DNA of 64,000 bases from Sorangium cellulosum So0157-2 (GTDB lineage Bacteria > Myxococcota_A > Polyangia > Polyangiales > Polyangiaceae), in NCBI RefSeq assembly GCF_000418325.1, contig NC_021658.1:2790001-2854000 (forward strand), in the 5' to 3' direction. A model generated the notes under the pieces. It searched no databases and was not told the DNA's origin. It saw nothing but the letters and a program-made list of their open reading frames with translations. A program made the position numbers and the translations under genes. Each line of letters opens with the position of its first letter. Position 1 is the stretch's first letter. This document shows positions 1 through 8,888 of this stretch, piece after piece.

Positions 1-353
1 GCCGCGATCGCCGCGAGCGCCTGCGCCGCCACGATGAGCGCGTACTCCTCGGCGCTCGAGCAGAGCGCCCGCACGAGGCGCTCGGCCGGCGCGCCGCGGT
101 CCGCGATCGCCGCGCCGACCGCGCGCGCGAGATCCAGGTTCACGCGCGGCAAGGGGGCGTTCGGGCCGAGGTCGGGCCCGGGCGCGCGCCCCCCGCCGCG
201 CCGGGCAGGGAGCCCGGAGCTGCGATCGAGCAGCGCGAGCAGCTCGGCCGGGTCGCCGAGCTGGACGGCGCGCTCGATCGCAGCGTCGATCTTCGGGTTG
301 CGCAGCGCGCCCGGGGGCGTCGCGCCCCGGCGCAGATCCGACGTATCGGCCAT
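1..353 (-). CDS. hypothetical protein, 3' end outside window
   Basis: About 117 codons of a minus-strand gene are visible, and its C-terminal part runs off the window. The ATG directly abuts the stop codon of the upstream beta-barrel gene with no gap, so the two are probably co-transcribed and translationally coupled. The visible part starts MADTSDLRRGATPPGALRN and is rich in Ala, Leu and Arg, with helix-forming stretches such as AAIERAVQLGDPAELLALL. It has no signal peptide and no motif I recognise. The helical, Ala/Leu-rich character would fit a HEAT- or TPR-like protein, but that is inference. The opposite strand is also open here, which I take to be a GC-bias shadow. Confidence 0.6.
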   Translation of the reverse strand, partial: MADTSDLRRGATPPGALRNPKIDAAIERAVQLGDPAELLALLDRSSGLPARRGGGRAPGPDLGPNAPLPRVNLDLARAVGAAIADRGAPAERLVRALCSSAEEYALIVAAQALAAIA

Positions 354-1979
354 TCAGAACCCCAGGGAGAGGCCGACCTCCGGAGAGAGGACGGCGGTCA
401 CGGCAGGAAAGGTGAGGCTCGCGCGGAGCGCGAGGTTCAGCGATACGGCCTCGAGCGGCGCATAGGCGACGCCCGCGCCGAGCGACGCGAACCCCTGGCC
501 CGCTTGCCGGGTCGCGGCGAGCGTCTGCTGGCGCTCCTCGACCCTCCCGCTCCGGCCGGGCCTCGTGCACGGGCTCGTGATGTCGTCAGGATCGGCCCCG
601 CACGCGGCCGCGTCCTCGAGGACCTCGACGTCGACCTCGGCGTCGACCTGCGCGACCCCGGCCGCGGCGAGCACGAACGGGCGGGCGCCGAGCTGCTCGA
701 ACGGCCGCGCCATGAGGAAGTACTGCGCCCGCGCCTCGAGGTGGAGCGGCAGGAACGAGGCGCCGCCGCCCGTCGTGCCGCCGGCCGCGAAGCCGACGCG
801 GCCGCCGACCGTGAGGTTGTCGAGGACCAGCCGGTCGTAGGCGAGCGCCACCCGCGACGTCGCGAGCGCGAAGCCGAGGTTCACGTCGTTCGCGACGTCC
901 GCCGTCGGCGCGCCGTCGTACCGGGTCCCGTCGCCGCGCAGGCAGACGACGTTGCCGCGCTCCTGCGACGCGAGGGAGCACACCTCCCGGCCGGAGAGCA
1001 GCGCGACGTCGGGGGAGAAGGTGAGCCCGACCCAGCTCCGTGAGACGCTGGGCGCGACCTCCGCGGGGGGCCTCGCGACGCACGCGCCGCGGACGCACGC
1101 GAGCCCCCGGCTGCACTGCCGGTCGTCGATGCACTGCCGCGGCCGCTCCCGCTCCGGCGCCGCGCACATCGCCGGCGGCGCATGGCCGGGCCAGCGGGGC
1201 GGCGCCGACGTGATGCGCGCCTCGATCTCCGTGGTGAGCGGCGCGTCGCGCGCGCCCGCGCTCGCGAGGATCGCGCCGTCCTCGTCGACGGCCGCGACGT
1301 GATAGCGGAGCGTCCCCTCCGCAACGGTCGCGGCGCACGGCACGTTGATCCCGAACCCCTGGCCGCGCAGCTTCTTCATGACGAGCGGGCGGTACTCGCG
1401 CTCGCCGGGCGCCTGGTACCAGAGCGTCACCTGCTTCACGCTGGGCAGCAGCTCGGCCGGGACCTCGACATAGATCGGGACGGGCGTGCGGATGCGCTGC
1501 TCGGGCGGCGGCGCGATCGTGAGCTGCGGCCCGGCCGCCGCGGGCGCAGCGACGCCGGTCGCGGCCCGCGCCTGCTCGAACGCGAACGAGACCTCCGGCG
1601 TCGCGAGATCCGGGCTCGGCTTCGCCGACGGATCGATGCGCAGGGCGTCCGCGAACGCGTCGCGCGCGTCCCCCAGCTCCTTTCTGCCCTGGGCGAGCAC
1701 GGAGCCGAGCGCGACGAACAGCCTGGCCTTCATCGCGGGCGAGCACGCCGACGCGCCGCAGGCGTCGATGGCGGCCCGCAGCTTGCGCTCCGCCTGATCG
1801 AACCGGGTCTCGAGGTAGTCGACCCCCATCGCCTCGTTCAGGGCCGCCTCCGCCTGCGCATCCCGGGGAGGCGCCTGCGCGGCGGCCGCGCCCGCGACGA
1901 GCCACCCGGAGAGCCCCCCCGCCGCGATCGCGACCAGCGCGCGCGGCGCGCGGAGAGCGGAGCCGTTGCGTACGGGCAT
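354..1979 (-). CDS. secreted TPR/outer-membrane beta-barrel-type protein
   Basis: A 541-residue protein whose chosen start (MPVRNGSALRAPRALVAIAA) gives a plausible signal peptide ending near AAAAQA. Residues about 40-130 look like a TPR-type helical region (YLETRFDQAERKLRAAIDA, DARDAFADALRIDPSA). A Pro-rich linker and a beta-rich section follow, then a Cys-rich segment (CIDDRQCSRGLACVRGACV), a pattern common in secreted myxobacterial proteins. The last ~200 residues alternate hydrophobic and polar residues and end GLSLGF. A terminal Phe is typical of outer-membrane beta-barrels. I infer an outer-membrane protein with a periplasmic N-terminal half; its substrate or partner is unknown. An in-frame extension upstream lacks a signal peptide and was rejected. 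It is the first gene of a pair with the next gene to the left. Confidence 0.7.
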   Translation of the reverse strand: MPVRNGSALRAPRALVAIAAGGLSGWLVAGAAAAQAPPRDAQAEAALNEAMGVDYLETRFDQAERKLRAAIDACGASACSPAMKARLFVALGSVLAQGRKELGDARDAFADALRIDPSAKPSPDLATPEVSFAFEQARAATGVAAPAAAGPQLTIAPPPEQRIRTPVPIYVEVPAELLPSVKQVTLWYQAPGEREYRPLVMKKLRGQGFGINVPCAATVAEGTLRYHVAAVDEDGAILASAGARDAPLTTEIEARITSAPPRWPGHAPPAMCAAPERERPRQCIDDRQCSRGLACVRGACVARPPAEVAPSVSRSWVGLTFSPDVALLSGREVCSLASQERGNVVCLRGDGTRYDGAPTADVANDVNLGFALATSRVALAYDRLVLDNLTVGGRVGFAAGGTTGGGASFLPLHLEARAQYFLMARPFEQLGARPFVLAAAGVAQVDAEVDVEVLEDAAACGADPDDITSPCTRPGRSGRVEERQQTLAATRQAGQGFASLGAGVAYAPLEAVSLNLALRASLTFPAVTAVLSPEVGLSLGF

Positions 1980-2644
1980 CGGCCCGCAACGTAGCCCACC
2001 GGTGTGGCCGCGAGCGCTACAAAAACTCCGGGGCAGGCGTACCGCCCAGCCGGCCTCCGCCGCTCGGCGGGCGCAGCACGGACGAATAATCCACAGGTTG
2101 TTCCCAGCTTGTGGAATACCCAGACGGGGTCCCTGACACCTTCTGGGAAGCTGCCCGGGTCCTGCGCCGCTCGCGGGGCGGCAGCTCCTCCAAGCGCCGG
2201 CGCCGGCCAACGCCAGCCCGGGCATGGACGCGCCGCCCACACCGATGCCACCGATTTCTTTCTGCGATCTCGGGCACTCCGCGGCCCGACGCGCCGCAGA
2301 ACTTCCGGGCGCTAAACTCCCTCCTCCGGGCCCGATCTGCAACCCAAAAATCACGCATCCGAGCCGCGTTTGAAAGCCCAACCGCTTGTCCACAGCTTGG
2401 CCACCCGATGACCCCAGACAGGGGCCAGATTTCGTCCCCGCTGCGGGCACCGAAGGGGATGGCCGGGTCCGGCTGTCGGGTCTTCCTTGACAGCCGCGTG
2501 ACGACCTGCGGCGGCGGACCCGGCGGCCGCTGGGGCCTCGCCGGGGTGCTCGGCCCTCCGGCGGCCGTCCGGGCGCGGGCGCCGCGCCGGGCGCGGGGGC
2601 GGCGATCGCAGGGCCGCGCGGCGCCGCGCGCGGCGTGCTAGCTG
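1980..2644. promoter_or_regulatory. divergent intergenic region with DnaA-box-like sites
   Basis: A 665-bp gap between two divergent genes with no convincing small gene. It contains three sites close to DnaA boxes: TAATCCACA at 2087-2095, TGTGGAATA (reverse orientation) at 2110-2118, and TTGTCCACA at 2386-2394. The first two lie in an imperfect inverted repeat with arms CCACAGGTTG and CAGCTTGTGG (2091-2120). Promoters for both neighbours must lie here, but I cannot place -35/-10 elements with confidence. Confidence 0.35.
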
Positions 2645-3871
2645 GTGCGCATGCGCGTTCCGGAAATCCCCGAAGAGGGCGCGCCGGCCCTCCGCGCCGG
2701 CGATCCGCCGGCGCCGGCGCCCGTCCCCGCGCGACCGCTGATCCGGAGGAGCGCGCGCGCCCCACGTTGGCGCGCGCGGCTCGCCGACCACGACGCGGCC
2801 TCGCTCGCGGAGCTCCTCCGCAAGGCCGGCGGCACGGCGTCCGCGGCGCGCGCGGTCGCCGGCAAGGTGGTGCGCCACGCGTTCGGCGCGGAGCCGGGCG
2901 CCGAGCGGCCCGCGCCGGCGTGGGACGCGGCCGCGCTCGCCGCCCTGGGCGTCGGAGCGTGGGCGCACGAGGCGCTGCTCGCGCTCGATCCCGGCCTGTC
3001 GCTCGAGGTCGCCGAGCGGGCGCCGTCGGAGGACGACACGCTCCGGCTGGTCCTGCGCGCGCGCGACGGCGCGCTCATCGAGTCGGTGCTCATCCCCGGG
3101 CCAGCCCGCACCACGCTGTGCGTCTCGAGCCAGGTCGGCTGCGCCCGGGCCTGCGCGTTCTGCGAGACGGGGCGGCTCGGGCTCGCGCGCCAGCTCGCCG
3201 CCGGCGAGATCGTCGATCAGGTCCGGATCGCGCAGGCGCTCGCGCTCGCCGAAGGACAAGCGCGCCGCGGCGCGCCGCTCCGGAACCTCGTCTTCATGGG
3301 CATGGGCGAGCCGTTCGACAACCTCGGCGAGGTGCTCAAGGCCATCCGCCTGCTCACCGACCCGCGCGCGTTCCGGTTCGCGCCGTCGCACGTGACCGTG
3401 AGCACCGTCGGGGTCGCGGACAAGATCGAGGCGTTCTTCCGCGAGGCGCGGGCGGAGCTCGCCGTCAGCCTCAACGCCCCGGACGACGCGCGCCGGCAGG
3501 CGATCATGCCGGTCAACGCGCGCTTCTCGATGGCGGCGCTGAAGGAGGCGCTCGCGCGATCGCTGCCGCCCGGCCGGCGCGTGCTGTTCGAGTACGTGCT
3601 CTTCGATCGGTACAACGACGCCCCGGACGACGCGGACCTCCTCGCCGCGTACGTCGCCGGGCTCCGGTGCCGCGTGAACGTCATCCCCTGCAACCCCGGC
3701 CCGGATCCGGCGCTGCGCCCGCCGTCCGCGGAGCGGCTCGACGCGTTCGTGGCGCGGCTGTCCGGCCACGGCGTGACGACGCTGGTGCGGCGGCCGCGGG
3801 GGCGCGACGTGGGCGGCGCCTGCGGCCAGCTCGCGGGGATGGCCCGCGTCAGGCAGCCAGCGCCAGCCTGA
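2645..3871 (+). CDS. rlmN: RlmN/Cfr-family radical SAM rRNA methyltransferase
   Basis: A 408-residue enzyme expected to methylate C2 of an adenine in 23S rRNA (A2503 in E. coli numbering) and possibly tRNA, using SAM and a [4Fe-4S] cluster. The radical SAM motif CARACAFC puts cluster cysteines at about 166, 170 and 173. The family's two other catalytic cysteines are present: one in TLCVSSQVGC (about residue 159) and the methyl-carrying one in GGACGQLAG (about 393). NLVFMGMGEPFDN is the family's Gly-rich SAM-binding segment. The start is taken as GTG, with an ATG two codons later as the alternative. The N-terminus carries about 30 extra Pro/Ala-rich residues. The 3' end overlaps the convergent DUF5995 gene by 23 bp. 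A Cfr-like paralogue cannot be excluded, but nothing suggests resistance. Confidence 0.85.
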   Translation: MRMRVPEIPEEGAPALRAGDPPAPAPVPARPLIRRSARAPRWRARLADHDAASLAELLRKAGGTASAARAVAGKVVRHAFGAEPGAERPAPAWDAAALAALGVGAWAHEALLALDPGLSLEVAERAPSEDDTLRLVLRARDGALIESVLIPGPARTTLCVSSQVGCARACAFCETGRLGLARQLAAGEIVDQVRIAQALALAEGQARRGAPLRNLVFMGMGEPFDNLGEVLKAIRLLTDPRAFRFAPSHVTVSTVGVADKIEAFFREARAELAVSLNAPDDARRQAIMPVNARFSMAALKEALARSLPPGRRVLFEYVLFDRYNDAPDDADLLAAYVAGLRCRVNVIPCNPGPDPALRPPSAERLDAFVARLSGHGVTTLVRRPRGRDVGGACGQLAGMARVRQPAPA

Positions 3872-4754
3872 GGGCGGCGCTCCGGACGAACGGCGCGCCC
3901 ACCCGCAGCGCCCCGTTGCCCGCCGCGAACGTGCGGGCGACCTTCCCGGCGTGCTGGTTCATCCGGACGACCACCGCGCGCTTGGCCATCGCGTCGGCCG
4001 TCTCGACCGTGTCGAGCAAGGACAGCAGGTCGCTCCAGACCCGGTCGCGCCAGCCCCTGAGCATGAAGAGCACGACGCCCGACACGGTGCGCTGCACGTC
4101 CTTGGTCAAGGTCGCGATCCGGGCGAGCGGGCAGCCATAACGATCGCTCAGGATCGCGAAGATTTCCGGCATCGCTGCCGCGAGAATTTCATTCACAAGA
4201 TCGTGGTCGTGCCGGTAGCGGCTGAGAAGGCGGGCGTCCTGCGCTGCGCCGTGCTGGACGATGTTCCGGTAGAGCCCGAGGGCCAGGTCGTAGTTGATGT
4301 GCGCGTTGATGCCGAGCAGCGCGTGCACCGCCGCCGCCGTCCCGTCGGTGCGGCTGCACTGGAAGGCGACGTCCCACGCCTCCACGCCCGTCGAGCGCCC
4401 GTCCAGCGACGCCGCGAGCGCCGTCAGGTAGTACTCGCAGAAGATCCCGGCGAGCCGCGAGATCCACGCGGGCTCGAGGAATCTCTCATCCTTACCGTCG
4501 ACGACCGCCTCCTTCACGCGGCGCGTGATCACGGCGTAGACGTCGGGGAACACCGCCCGGGGGTCGTTCCTCTCGCGCAGCCGCGCCGCGACCGTCTCCA
4601 GCGCCACGAGCGCTTCCGCCACATTCCCCGGCTTCATCGTCACCCCCTGCAGGATGGCGTGACGCGCGGCGGAGTCCGCGGGACGGCACGCGGCAGAGGA
4701 CCGCGTCTGCTTGCTCACCAACGCCAGGGGCCGGTCGGAAGTAAGGGTCTTCAT
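3849..4754 (-). CDS. DUF5995 family protein
   Basis: A 301-residue protein of the poorly understood DUF5995 family. The recognisable part runs from about residue 40 and includes FPDVYAVITRRVKEAV, a segment rich in aromatic and acidic residues, and HALLGINAHINYDLALGL, the central His/Asn-rich motif I associate with the family. The predicted fold is all-helical with no signal peptide in the core. The first 39 residues look unlike the family, so translation may start at the internal ATG at 4637 (MKPGNVAEALVAL), which has a purine-rich GGGGTGACG just upstream. Its 3' end overlaps the RlmN-like gene tail-to-tail, so the two messages could form an antisense overlap. Function unknown. Confidence 0.75.
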   Translation of the reverse strand: MKTLTSDRPLALVSKQTRSSAACRPADSAARHAILQGVTMKPGNVAEALVALETVAARLRERNDPRAVFPDVYAVITRRVKEAVVDGKDERFLEPAWISRLAGIFCEYYLTALAASLDGRSTGVEAWDVAFQCSRTDGTAAAVHALLGINAHINYDLALGLYRNIVQHGAAQDARLLSRYRHDHDLVNEILAAAMPEIFAILSDRYGCPLARIATLTKDVQRTVSGVVLFMLRGWRDRVWSDLLSLLDTVETADAMAKRAVVVRMNQHAGKVARTFAAGNGALRVGAPFVRSAALRLALAA

Positions 4755-5341
4755 GGCTGCGCTGAGCGAGCGAATTCAAGGATCGTGCCCGTATGTCCGG
4801 TTCGCAGTCGTACACCGTGTTGACGTGTGGTGAGCCGCGCCGGGCGGAGCTTGAGCGCGCGCCAGCGCGGCAGGCGCGCTCGTCTACCGCGCCCGCGCTC
4901 GCGTGATTTCCCGCGAATCCAGCGGAGTTCGTCGGCCCGAAACCCCGGGCGAGCGCGCGAGTCCGTCGGCGGTCGTCAGCGGCTATCCGGAGCGGACCTG
5001 CGCGCCGTGGTCACAGGGGCGCCATCTGCCCGACACAGTGAGAGCGCTGACCGGGGCGCCAAAGTGCCCCATGGGGCAGATTGTTACGCGCGGACGGATT
5101 CCCTTCACTCAAAATGCGGGATGCCCTGACGCTCCGCGTGTTTTGGCGACTTGACGCCACCGTGTGCGACGCGTCGAGCTGACGTTTCGTGTTGACGCGC
5201 CGGGCCGACGTTTCGCCCGCGGCCCGCGGGCGTTGCGCCGTATCCTGGCGGGCGGGATCGCGCGCCTGCGCGCATCCATCGACATCGACCGGCGCCCGGG
5301 AGGGCGAGCTCCGCTCCTCCGCGCTGCCCCCGCCGAGCACC
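4755..5341. promoter_or_regulatory. intergenic region upstream of the NOS gene
   Basis: A 587-bp gap between divergent genes without a credible ORF. It contains a perfect 14-bp palindrome TGCCCCATGGGGCA at 5065-5078, about 260 bp before the NOS start codon. Two direct copies of GGGGCGCCA (about 5019 and 5054) flank it. These could be operator half-sites for control of NOS, but no regulator family is identifiable from the sequence. Confidence 0.35.
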
Positions 5342-8300
5342 ATGAGCTTCCTCAAAATCGTCTGCTCCGAGCCGAAGAACGACCTCGCCTCCTTCCTCCA
5401 GTCGCTGCCGATCGAGCCCGCGGAGCCGGTCGTCGCGCTCGTGCTGAGCACCGCGGATCTCGCCTACCCGCACGTCGCCGCGCGGACGTTCGTCGCGTCG
5501 GCGAAGGAGGTGGGCGCGTCGCACCTGCTCTGGGTGGCGCCCTACGTTCCTCCGTCGAGCCGGCTGGGGCAGCAGATCCGCGACGCTGAGGCGTTCGTGC
5601 GCGCCTCCGGCCACCGGGTGACGGCCGTGTGGCATGGGCCATTGCTCAGCGCGCTCAACCTCTGGCGTGAGGACATCCGGCTCCGTCGCACGCTGCCGCT
5701 GCCGCTCGGAAGCGCCGCGCTGCCCTGGGTGGCGCCGGCCGACGTGGCCCGCATGGCGATCCGCGCGCTCGAGCAGCCCGGCGTGGAGGCGCCGGTCGTC
5801 CGCGGCCCCGCCGCGTGCACCGGCGCCGAGGTGGCGGCCGCGCTCTCCCGCGCCGTCCGGGCCGCCCTCGCCAGCGAGCGCTTCGCGTGGCGCAGGTTCG
5901 AGGAGATCGATCGCGACAACAACCGCGCGCTCAGCGAGGACGAGCTCCTGCCCTACCTCACCGGGCTCGGGATCCCGGCCGACGAGGCGAGGGCGCTGCT
6001 CGTGGCGGCGGACACGACCGGGGACGGGACCCTCGATTTCGAGGAGTTCACCGCCGGGTTGCGGGGGCCGCTCGACAACCTGGTCCAGCAGCTGCTCCGC
6101 GAGGACACCTTCGAGATCCGGTACGTCGACACGCCGGCGGACAGGGCCGTCGCCGCGCTGGTGCAGGCGGGCTTGCGGCGGGCGGCGGCCGAGGCGCTGG
6201 TCGAGGGCTGGGCGAGCGTGGCCGCGGAGGGGATCCCCGAGGGGCCGGACGAGGCCTGGCTCGAGCTCCCGCCCGCGAGCGTCGACGCGTGGGCCGAGCG
6301 GCACGCGCTCGACTACGTCAACGTCCACCTGCTCCCCGGGCAGGGGCTCCTCTCGCAGCGCGAGGCGACGGTCGAGGACGGCGCCGCGATGGGCGCGCTG
6401 GCCGGCAAGCCGGCCGCCGTCTCGTCGATCGTGGACGGCGGCGGCCGGATCCTCACGCTCTTCCGCGCGCTCGACGGGAGCGGCGTCTCGGCGCGGTGGC
6501 GCGACGCGCCCGCCGAGAGCCTCCGGTGGGTGACGTGCGGGGACCGCGACAAGCGCCGCGCGCTGCTCGTGTCGGGCGGGCAGCTCGCGGGGGTGCACGT
6601 CGAGGGCGAGTGGCAGGGCCTCCCCTCGGCGATGCGGCAGCTCATGGCGCGCGCCCCGCTGCCCGGCTGGCAGCTCGCGACGTTCCGGGAGCTCGGCGAG
6701 CTGAAGCTCGAGCAGTCCGCGGCGCTGTGCGAGCCGCACGAGGTCGTGTGCAACTGCGCCGGGGTCAAGCGGGGACAGATCACGGGGCTCATCGAGGGCG
6801 GGTGCGCGACGGTGGCCGAGCTGTCGGAGCGGACGCGGGCGGGCCAGATCTGCGGCGGCTGCGTCCCGGCGATCGAGGAGATGTTCGGCGGGTCGAGCCT
6901 GGTGCAGGCCGAGGTGAAGGGCGCGCGGGAGGTCGCCCCCGGGATCTTCCAGATCGCGCTGTCGCCGGTCGGCGGCGCGCCGGCGGCGTCCGTGCCCGGG
7001 CAGCACGTGCTCGTGCAGGGCTACCTCGATCGGCGCTGGGTGGCGCGCGCGTACACGCTCTCGGCGCCGGCGCGCGCGGGCGGCGACTACGAGATCACGG
7101 TGAAGCGCGAGGAGCTCGGGGTCTTCTCCCGGTGGCTGTGCGAGCGCGCCGCGGCCTCGCTGCTGCGCGCCTCGGCGCCGCGGGGCAGCTTCGTCCTTCC
7201 GGCGCCGCCCGTGGAGCGGGTGGTGTTCCTCGCGGGCGGGATCGGCGTCACGCCGGCGATGGCGATGCTGCGGGCGCTCGACGGGAGGGCCGACCGCGCC
7301 GAGGCGCGGGCCTTCCTTCTGGACTGGTCGGCGTCGCGCGCCGCCGACTTCCTCTATTTCGAGGAGGAGCTGCGCGCGATCGCCGGCCGCACGCCCGGCG
7401 TCGCGCTCCGCCTGCGCGCGACGCAGGCGGAGGGGCGGCTCTCCGGGGAGGACGTTGTCGAGCTGTACCCGTACCGGCCGGGCTCGCGGGCGCTCGTGTG
7501 CGGGCCCGACGGCTTCATGCGCGACGCGCACGAGCACCTGCGCGCGGCGGGCTGGCCGGCGGACGCCATCCAGCGGGAGCTGTTCACCTCGAACGTCGAC
7601 GTCGCGGGCACGATCCGGCAGGCGCCGCTCCGGCGGGCCGGCGCCGTTCGTGCGGCCGGCGGGGTCTGTCCGGTCGAGCACGGGTCGTTTCACCTGACCC
7701 CGACGGCGTCCGCGGCGGCGCTGACCGAGGCCGAGGCGTTCCTGCGCCAGTGCTACGCGGAGCTCGGCGTGCCCTCGGCCGTGGACGAGCGCTGGCAGGA
7801 GGTGCGGGCGAGCCTGGAGAAGCACGGGACCTATACGCACCTGCCCGACGAGCTCGCCTACGGGGCGCGGCTGGCGTGGCGGAACAGCTCGCGGTGCATC
7901 GGGCGCTTCTTCTGGTCGACGCTCCACGTGCGCGACCTGCGGCACCTGACGACGGAGGAGGAGATCTTCCAGGCGCTCGTCGAGCACCTCGATCTGGCGA
8001 CGAACGGGGGCGACATCCGGGCGACGATGTCGGTGTTCCGGCCGGGGGAGCCGCGGATCCGCATCTGGAACGGGCAGCTCGCCCGCTATGCGGGCTACCG
8101 GCTCCCGGACGGGGGCATCCTGGGCGATCCGGCGAACGTGGAGCTGACGGACCAGGCGCTCGCGCTGGGGTGGCCGGGCGGGGAGCGGACGCGGTTCGAT
8201 CTGCTGCCGCTGATCATCCAGATCGGCGACGCGCGGCCGCGGTGGTTCGAGCTGCCGCGGGAGCGGGTGCTCGAGGTGCCGATCGAGCACCCGCGGCACG

Positions 8301-8797
8301 CGTGGTTCGCCGAGCTCGGGCTGAAGTGGCACGCGCTGCCGGCGGTCTGCAACCTGGCGCTCGATCTCGGCGGGATCCACTACACGGCGGCGCCGTTCAA
8401 CGGCTTCTACATGGGGACCGAGATCGGCGCGCGCAACCTGAGCGACGCGACGCGGTACAACCAGCTGCCGCTGATCGCGGATCGCCTCGGGCTGGACCGG
8501 TCGCGCAGCGACACGCTGTGGCAGGACGCCGCGCTCGTCGAGCTGAACATCGCGGTGCTGCACTCGTTCCGGCAGGCGAAGGTGCGGATGCTCGACCACC
8601 ACACGCTGTCGGAGTACTTCAAGAAGTTCGAGCAGCAGGAGCGGCAATGCGAGCGCCCGGTCTACGCGGACTGGTCGTGGATCGTTCCGCCGATGTCGGC
8701 GTCGACCATGGCGGTGTTCCACACCAACATGGAGAACAAGATCCTGAAGCCGAACTACCTTTATCAGGACGATCCGTGGAAGGAGCGGAAGGGGTAG
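5342..8797 (+). CDS. nos: self-sufficient nitric oxide synthase, reductase-oxygenase fusion
   Basis: An 1151-residue enzyme predicted to make NO and citrulline from L-arginine, NAD(P)H and O2. Modules in order: an NmrA-like Rossmann domain (about 1-170); two EF-hand loops, DRDNNRALSEDE (about 190) and DTTGDGTLDFEE (about 223); a BFD-type [2Fe-2S] domain with Cys470, 472, 504 and 507; a ferredoxin-reductase-type FAD/NAD(P)H domain (RAYTLS about 569, GGIGVTPAMAML about 631, CGPDGF about 720); and a C-terminal NOS oxygenase from about 775. In the oxygenase, WRNSSRCIGR supplies heme ligand Cys852, and Glu1027 in MGTEIGARN should bind arginine. Most bacterial NOS proteins lack a reductase and animal ones carry it C-terminally. 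A Sorangium enzyme with an N-terminal Fe2S2/FAD reductase has been characterised. The start ATG at 5342 (MSFLKIVCSEPKN) is preferred over upstream in-frame codons that add unlikely sequence. Confidence 0.93.
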   Translation: MSFLKIVCSEPKNDLASFLQSLPIEPAEPVVALVLSTADLAYPHVAARTFVASAKEVGASHLLWVAPYVPPSSRLGQQIRDAEAFVRASGHRVTAVWHGPLLSALNLWREDIRLRRTLPLPLGSAALPWVAPADVARMAIRALEQPGVEAPVVRGPAACTGAEVAAALSRAVRAALASERFAWRRFEEIDRDNNRALSEDELLPYLTGLGIPADEARALLVAADTTGDGTLDFEEFTAGLRGPLDNLVQQLLREDTFEIRYVDTPADRAVAALVQAGLRRAAAEALVEGWASVAAEGIPEGPDEAWLELPPASVDAWAERHALDYVNVHLLPGQGLLSQREATVEDGAAMGALAGKPAAVSSIVDGGGRILTLFRALDGSGVSARWRDAPAESLRWVTCGDRDKRRALLVSGGQLAGVHVEGEWQGLPSAMRQLMARAPLPGWQLATFRELGELKLEQSAALCEPHEVVCNCAGVKRGQITGLIEGGCATVAELSERTRAGQICGGCVPAIEEMFGGSSLVQAEVKGAREVAPGIFQIALSPVGGAPAASVPGQHVLVQGYLDRRWVARAYTLSAPARAGGDYEITVKREELGVFSRWLCERAAASLLRASAPRGSFVLPAPPVERVVFLAGGIGVTPAMAMLRALDGRADRAEARAFLLDWSASRAADFLYFEEELRAIAGRTPGVALRLRATQAEGRLSGEDVVELYPYRPGSRALVCGPDGFMRDAHEHLRAAGWPADAIQRELFTSNVDVAGTIRQAPLRRAGAVRAAGGVCPVEHGSFHLTPTASAAALTEAEAFLRQCYAELGVPSAVDERWQEVRASLEKHGTYTHLPDELAYGARLAWRNSSRCIGRFFWSTLHVRDLRHLTTEEEIFQALVEHLDLATNGGDIRATMSVFRPGEPRIRIWNGQLARYAGYRLPDGGILGDPANVELTDQALALGWPGGERTRFDLLPLIIQIGDARPRWFELPRERVLEVPIEHPRHAWFAELGLKWHALPAVCNLALDLGGIHYTAAPFNGFYMGTEIGARNLSDATRYNQLPLIADRLGLDRSRSDTLWQDAALVELNIAVLHSFRQAKVRMLDHHTLSEYFKKFEQQERQCERPVYADWSWIVPPMSASTMAVFHTNMENKILKPNYLYQDDPWKERKG

Positions 8798-8888
8798 CTC
8801 GGGGCGGGATCGGGCGTGTTTTGTCGTGCCGGCGTGCCGGCGGGGTTTCCCTATCGGGCCGGCGGCGGTCTGGTAACCTCCGCGCGCG

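Noticed and set aside
34..465. Open plus-strand frame at the window start
   Set aside because: Antisense to a continuous minus-strand gene pair with an abutting start and stop; Arg/Ser/Ala composition typical of GC-bias shadows.
2087..2394. Chromosomal replication origin
   Set aside because: DnaA-box-like sites are few and degenerate, with no AT-rich unwinding region and no dnaA or dnaN nearby; kept only as a finding.
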